Shown here: one piece after another, positions 60,251-64,000 of the stretch
Layout: the number at the start of each line of letters is the position of its first letter
Numbering within the stretch: the first letter of the stretch is position 1
NCBI RefSeq assembly: GCF_028278985.1
Contig: NZ_JANQTA010000001.1
Coordinates: 1-64,000 of the forward strand
Reading direction: 5' to 3'
DNA length: 64,000 nucleotides
Source: Candidatus Nitrosopumilus sp.
Lineage (GTDB): Archaea > Thermoproteota > Nitrososphaeria > Nitrososphaerales > Nitrosopumilaceae
The notes under the pieces: generated by a model
The model's database searches: none
Told to the model about the DNA's origin: nothing
What the model saw: the letters and a program-made list of their open reading frames with translations, nothing else
Position numbers and translations under genes: made by a program

Positions 60251-61363
60251 TTACAAACTTTTTGCTAACTCTAATTTTTGTGGAAGATACTTGTCTGTAA
60301 TATTTGTAAGACCATATTTTGCAAATGCTTCCAATTCAGCCTTTCTTTTTAATCTAAGGAAAACTTCTAATTCTTTTTTCCATATTCCTGATTCATATCT
60401 AGGATCTTTTTGTAAATCATAACAGCGCTTGATATCAGATTCAGTCATTGGAATTGTTGGAAGTTTGTATTTTTCAATATCAGTTGCCCATACTCCAACC
60501 CATTTTGCATCAGGAACTGTTAACTCTCTAAGATGTGCAGCGTTAGCAGAACCTGATTTGATTACCATTGCAATATGTTCTCCATATACATCTCCATCAG
60601 TCAAAATAATTACTGGTAAACCCATTTCATCATGTAATCTTTTAAGCAAAGTTCTAGTTGAACGTGGTGCTTGTCCTCCAGTATTGATAATTATTGATTT
60701 GAATTTTTTATCAATCTGTTCTTCAACAAATCGTGTAAAGAGTCCACCTTTTTCGATTGCAATTACAATTTCAGCACTAGTATCAACTAATTCTGCAGTA
60801 GTCAAACTTGGGCCAATAGAATAACCATCAGGATGATTAGACAGATTCATTGTTTTTCCTTCGTATCCAGGAATAGTATATTCAATATTCAAATCTCCAA
60901 AAATTGAACTTCTTTCTTCAGGGAAAATGTGGAAATCCTCTCGTGGTCGTGAGGTTACAGCCTCTAAATCGACAATAATATTATCAGATTCAGATTGGTC
61001 ATCAAATTCTATTGCGAATGCTTGTGAGGAATAATAAACATCTCTCAAAGTAGATGATTTTTTCTCTTGAGTTAATCGATTTGCAAAGAATGCTAGCCAC
61101 ATTAATTGAGTAAATGATCTAAGTTGAGAAGAATTTTTTGAACTTCTTAAAGCAGAAGAATTTCCTAGAATGTATTGTCTAAGTTTTTTATCATAAACTA
61201 TGTTACCAACAGATCTACTTGGAATTGAAAATTTGGGAAATTGGCCATTATCTAAATCATCATAGATTTTTGCACCATGACTTTTTAGAGCTTCAAGAAC
61301 ATTCTTTTGTTTTTCTTTTGCCTTTTGGCTAAGTGCTTTTGATTTAGATTTACTTGTTTTCAA
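60251..61363 (-). CDS. top6A: DNA topoisomerase VI subunit A
   Basis: 370 residues. Winged-helix (CAP) domain with the catalytic tyrosine in STLRDVYYSSQAF (Y111 by alignment with the RDIFY motif of Spo11), then the Toprim domain with the metal-binding ILTDGDVYGEHI. It cleaves double-stranded DNA and forms a heterotetramer with subunit B; related to Spo11. Overlaps top6B by 14 bp, so the two are translated together. Length normal. Confidence 0.96.
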   Translation of the reverse strand: MKTSKSKSKALSQKAKEKQKNVLEALKSHGAKIYDDLDNGQFPKFSIPSRSVGNIVYDKKLRQYILGNSSALRSSKNSSQLRSFTQLMWLAFFANRLTQEKKSSTLRDVYYSSQAFAIEFDDQSESDNIIVDLEAVTSRPREDFHIFPEERSSIFGDLNIEYTIPGYEGKTMNLSNHPDGYSIGPSLTTAELVDTSAEIVIAIEKGGLFTRFVEEQIDKKFKSIIINTGGQAPRSTRTLLKRLHDEMGLPVIILTDGDVYGEHIAMVIKSGSANAAHLRELTVPDAKWVGVWATDIEKYKLPTIPMTESDIKRCYDLQKDPRYESGIWKKELEVFLRLKRKAELEAFAKYGLTNITDKYLPQKLELAKSL

Positions 61364-63224
61364 TTGGTTTTTCCTCCTCTACATTAGATTTGTTTTCAGT
61401 TGGAAGTTGTTCTTCTAAAATTTTCTTATAATTTGGTTCTTTCTTCTTTCCTGCAAGTTCAGTACAAAATTCTGCGATCATTGGAATGTATTTTGCATAA
61501 AGATTTGCTCTTTTCTTTGCCATTTCAGCTTGGCCTCTTTTTGACATGTAGGCAGCTAATTTTCTTGATAAATACTGTAAGGCTAAACGTAATTCTCTTT
61601 CAATTTCTTGTCTATCTGCAACATTTTCTTTTCCTGCAGTTTTGTAAGGAATTCTAGTGGAACAAATGTGAGAAACAATGATGAATGGAGGTTCTCCTTT
61701 TACTTTGTAACGACCCCAATCAGTATCACGAACTACTTTGAGAACAACGTCACTTCCTTCATCGTATAGTAATGGGATTCTATTTGCATATCTATACACA
61801 TGTGGACCGCCAGATTTGATATCTCCACCATAAGCAATTCCCATTTCAACTACAAATGGGAAACCAGAATATGCAGAAGCTGGGCGCTGAACTACAGCTG
61901 CAAAATCAGGATTGAAGAACTTTTTGATTCCTTTTTCTAGAGGAGTCTCGCCTAATGGGGCCAAACAACTTGGATCAGGTGCAAGAAAATCTTCATACTT
62001 TTGAAGAGAATCGCTCAGATTAACTAATTCCTGGTTAGTCATAGTCCCCATTCTTTTTTCAGGCTTGAATCCTGCAAATTCAGCAAATTTTACAGCTGTT
62101 GTTGGACCTACTCGCTGAAATCGTTTTGTGAGAAATGTGTTTAACGGTTCACCTTGAACTGTATTTGTTAATTGTTTATAGTATTGACTTTCAGGATCCA
62201 TGTCTACTGATTTTGATTGTGAATCTCCAAAATCCCAATAATACAACTTTTTGTTTGGAACATCAAGGTCTTCAATTCTAATTTTGTTTAATTTATCAAA
62301 ATCCATTTTTAGAAAAGACATCAATGCAATTACAACACGCACTTGCCTGGAAAGATTTTTCCATTTTTTCTTTGCTTTTGCCATAATTGCGGTAAAGGCA
62401 AGATTCTGTTTTGATAATCCTAAATCTTTTCTAACTTTTTCTATCATTGGATCATCAATAGTTGGTATTTCAAATTGAGATTCAACAATCATTCTTCTTA
62501 TTCTTTCAACATCAATTCCATGTGGGTGAGGACGAATAATTGTTGGTGGTGGTGGAATATCTTTTACAAATCTAGGATGTGAATATTTTTCTCCTTTTGG
62601 ATCATCAAAAGTAATTGATGCATAAGGAGTGATCAGTGATGTTTCATAAACATAATCACGGATTTTGTTTCCTGCTTTAGAATAATCACCTTCTAAACAA
62701 ACACTAACAGATAATCCCTTTCTTGCAACTTCTTTGGTTGTATGTTTAACAATAACGGGTTTATTTTTTTCAATATCTAGCAAAATTTCAAATTGATCTT
62801 GGGTTTGTCCATCAGTACAACTTTTTACTACAACAGGTTTGTTGGTGGTAATTTGTCCATACAGAATTGCCATCGTAGCACCCAGTCCAAACATTCCTCG
62901 GGCTTGTTTTAGACCAAATTTTGAACCATATAGTACAGTTCCAAATGCTAGAGGAACATGTTTTGCATCTACTCCAGGACCATTATCTTTTACAGTCAAA
63001 ATGTATGGTTTTGGGTCTGGTTTGTCTGGATCTACAGCCTTGATTGTTAAATGAACATCTGGTAAAATTCCCTTTTGATCACATGCGTCAAGCGCATTTT
63101 CAACAAATTCTCTAACTGCTGTGTATAATGAACGTGTAGGATTACTAAATCCGGCTAAATCACGATTACTGTAAAAGAACTCACTGGGAGAAATTTGATT
63201 AAATTTTTCTTTAATCGAAGACAT
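61350..63224 (-). CDS. top6B: DNA topoisomerase VI subunit B
   Basis: 624 residues. GHKL ATPase with N box EFVENALDACDQKG (about 36-50), DNGPGVD and GMFGLGATMAILYG, a helix-two-turns-helix region (about 250-330), then the transducer domain with PYKTAGKENVADRQEIERE near 545-565. The C-terminal tail is acidic (TENKSNVEEEKPIENK). ATP binding dimerises B and drives strand passage by A. Overlaps both neighbours by 14 bp. Confidence 0.96.
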   Translation of the reverse strand: MSSIKEKFNQISPSEFFYSNRDLAGFSNPTRSLYTAVREFVENALDACDQKGILPDVHLTIKAVDPDKPDPKPYILTVKDNGPGVDAKHVPLAFGTVLYGSKFGLKQARGMFGLGATMAILYGQITTNKPVVVKSCTDGQTQDQFEILLDIEKNKPVIVKHTTKEVARKGLSVSVCLEGDYSKAGNKIRDYVYETSLITPYASITFDDPKGEKYSHPRFVKDIPPPPTIIRPHPHGIDVERIRRMIVESQFEIPTIDDPMIEKVRKDLGLSKQNLAFTAIMAKAKKKWKNLSRQVRVVIALMSFLKMDFDKLNKIRIEDLDVPNKKLYYWDFGDSQSKSVDMDPESQYYKQLTNTVQGEPLNTFLTKRFQRVGPTTAVKFAEFAGFKPEKRMGTMTNQELVNLSDSLQKYEDFLAPDPSCLAPLGETPLEKGIKKFFNPDFAAVVQRPASAYSGFPFVVEMGIAYGGDIKSGGPHVYRYANRIPLLYDEGSDVVLKVVRDTDWGRYKVKGEPPFIIVSHICSTRIPYKTAGKENVADRQEIERELRLALQYLSRKLAAYMSKRGQAEMAKKRANLYAKYIPMIAEFCTELAGKKKEPNYKKILEEQLPTENKSNVEEEKPIENK

Positions 63225-63783
63225 TTTGATTTTCCCACAATTTCATTTTATCTTCTTTTTCTTTTCTGTTTGCAGCTTCTAACTTACTGTAAACTGCACC
63301 ATGCATACTTCCATTTGATATTGAAGATATTGCATCAACTGCAAGTCGTAATTTTCTTGCATCACCAATAATTGAAACTGTTTTACCATAAACTGAAATG
63401 TGTGTTCCACTTAGATTTTCCATATTTCTTCTTGCTCTACCACCCTCTCCAATAATTCTCCCTTTTATCCTTTCAACATTAGCATTTGATTTTCCAGTAA
63501 ATTCTCTAAGATCTATTACATGCAATGCGTTTTCTCCTTTTAAGAGAGTCATAGCATTTTCAGGTGAAAAACCTCTACCAATAGCTGTAACAATTTCCAT
63601 TGCTTTGAATGGTTCCATTTTTTCAACAGAATCAGTAGACTTGATCAAAACTTCCCCTGTATCTCCATCAATTTCTAAAGAAACATGGCATGATGATTCA
63701 ATTTTCGACTTTACATTACCAGATTTTCCAATTAGAACAGCTATTCGATCATTTGGGATTCTAATTAATTTCTCAAAACTCAT
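63211..63783 (-). CDS. KH-domain RNA-binding protein (Dim2/Pno1/Krr1-like)
   Basis: 190 residues with two KH domains: the first has RIAVLIGKSGNVKSKIE, the second has RIKGRIIGEGGRARRNMENLSGTHISV. The GxxG loops are GKSG and GEGG. This matches archaeal Dim2/Pno1 proteins, which assist small-subunit rRNA maturation. It overlaps Rio1 (four bases) and top6B (14 bases). The tail is charged. Confidence 0.93.
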   Translation of the reverse strand: MSFEKLIRIPNDRIAVLIGKSGNVKSKIESSCHVSLEIDGDTGEVLIKSTDSVEKMEPFKAMEIVTAIGRGFSPENAMTLLKGENALHVIDLREFTGKSNANVERIKGRIIGEGGRARRNMENLSGTHISVYGKTVSIIGDARKLRLAVDAISSISNGSMHGAVYSKLEAANRKEKEDKMKLWENQNVFD

Positions 63784-64000
63784 TTTGTAATTTCCTCATA
63801 GACAACAGATGGATCTTTTACAGATATACCTCTTTTATTGAAGAATCGGGTTATGTTACTAATATCTCTTTTAAGAAATTCTTCAGAGTTAGGATGTCTC
63901 AAATCAACTGCAGAACCCAAATCAAAAACTACTATTCCATTATCTGTTTTGAAGATATTATATTCAGAATAATCTCCATGAACTAACTTTGCTTTTTGAT
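63780..64000 (-). CDS. rio1: RIO1-type serine protein kinase (partial, N-terminus off the right edge)
   Basis: The reverse strand is open from the window edge to the stop at 63780-63782. It shows AKLVHGDYSEYNIF (the catalytic loop: D of HGDYSEYN) and VVFDLGSAVDLRHPNSEEFL (metal-binding D), then RDISNITRFFNKRG, all specific to RIO kinases. Stop overlaps the KH gene start in an ATGA-like four bases. With the KH protein it forms the ribosome-biogenesis pair well known in archaea. Confidence 0.95.
   Translation of the reverse strand, partial: QKAKLVHGDYSEYNIFKTDNGIVVFDLGSAVDLRHPNSEEFLKRDISNITRFFNKRGISVKDPSVVYEEITK

Overview
This AT-rich window looks like the chromosome of an ammonia-oxidising archaeon of the Nitrososphaerota (Thaumarchaeota), close to Nitrosopumilus or Nitrosarchaeum. 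The evidence is: archaeal topoisomerase VI (A and B), Rio1 and a KH-domain RNA-binding protein in one overlapping operon; a complete TFB; an archaeal pilus ATPase and membrane platform with class III signal peptides; PEFG-CTERM surface proteins; and many short or absent 5' leaders with TTG/GTG starts. The organism call is inferred from gene content, not from a database search.

Layout. 0-4.4 kb: exported surface proteins, one cut by the left edge. 4.9-18 kb: an accessory region of very small cysteine-rich (zinc) proteins, three stand-alone response regulators, a soluble histidine kinase, TFB, and small structured DNA/RNA elements. 18-20.3 kb: a three-gene operon of a TFB-like protein without a B-reader, a ParB-like protein and a winged-helix protein. 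20.3-31 kb: a type IV pilus/archaellum-like locus with two divergent promoters sharing an 18-bp palindrome. 31-40.5 kb: winged-helix regulators, an EamA transporter, a DUF1722 protein, a 1001-residue exported protein, and a cupredoxin-fold PEFG protein that has lost copper ligands. 41.2-48 kb: three tandem proteins resembling Clostridium P-47/OrfX TULIP proteins, behind an exported collagen-like protein with dockerin-like calcium loops and an exported HExxH peptidase. 48.7-59.7 kb: a genomic island ending in a tyrosine recombinase; it carries a HEPN protein, a SIR2-like NADase, a PLD-like protein and an operon of TIR-like, TIR-like, SLATT (two-TM) and TIR-WYL genes. 59.8-64 kb: conserved core genes (membrane Hsp20-like, topo VI, KH protein, Rio1).

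The two strongest candidates for an undescribed system are the TIR/TIR/SLATT/TIR-WYL operon (a possible NAD-signalling defence module with a membrane effector) and the collagen-like plus triple P-47-like operon. Two smaller but unusual signals are a repeated intergenic element whose hairpin loop is inverted between its two copies, and a pair of structured elements each lying directly behind a small zinc-protein gene. All functions are read from motifs and context; no search or folding program was run.
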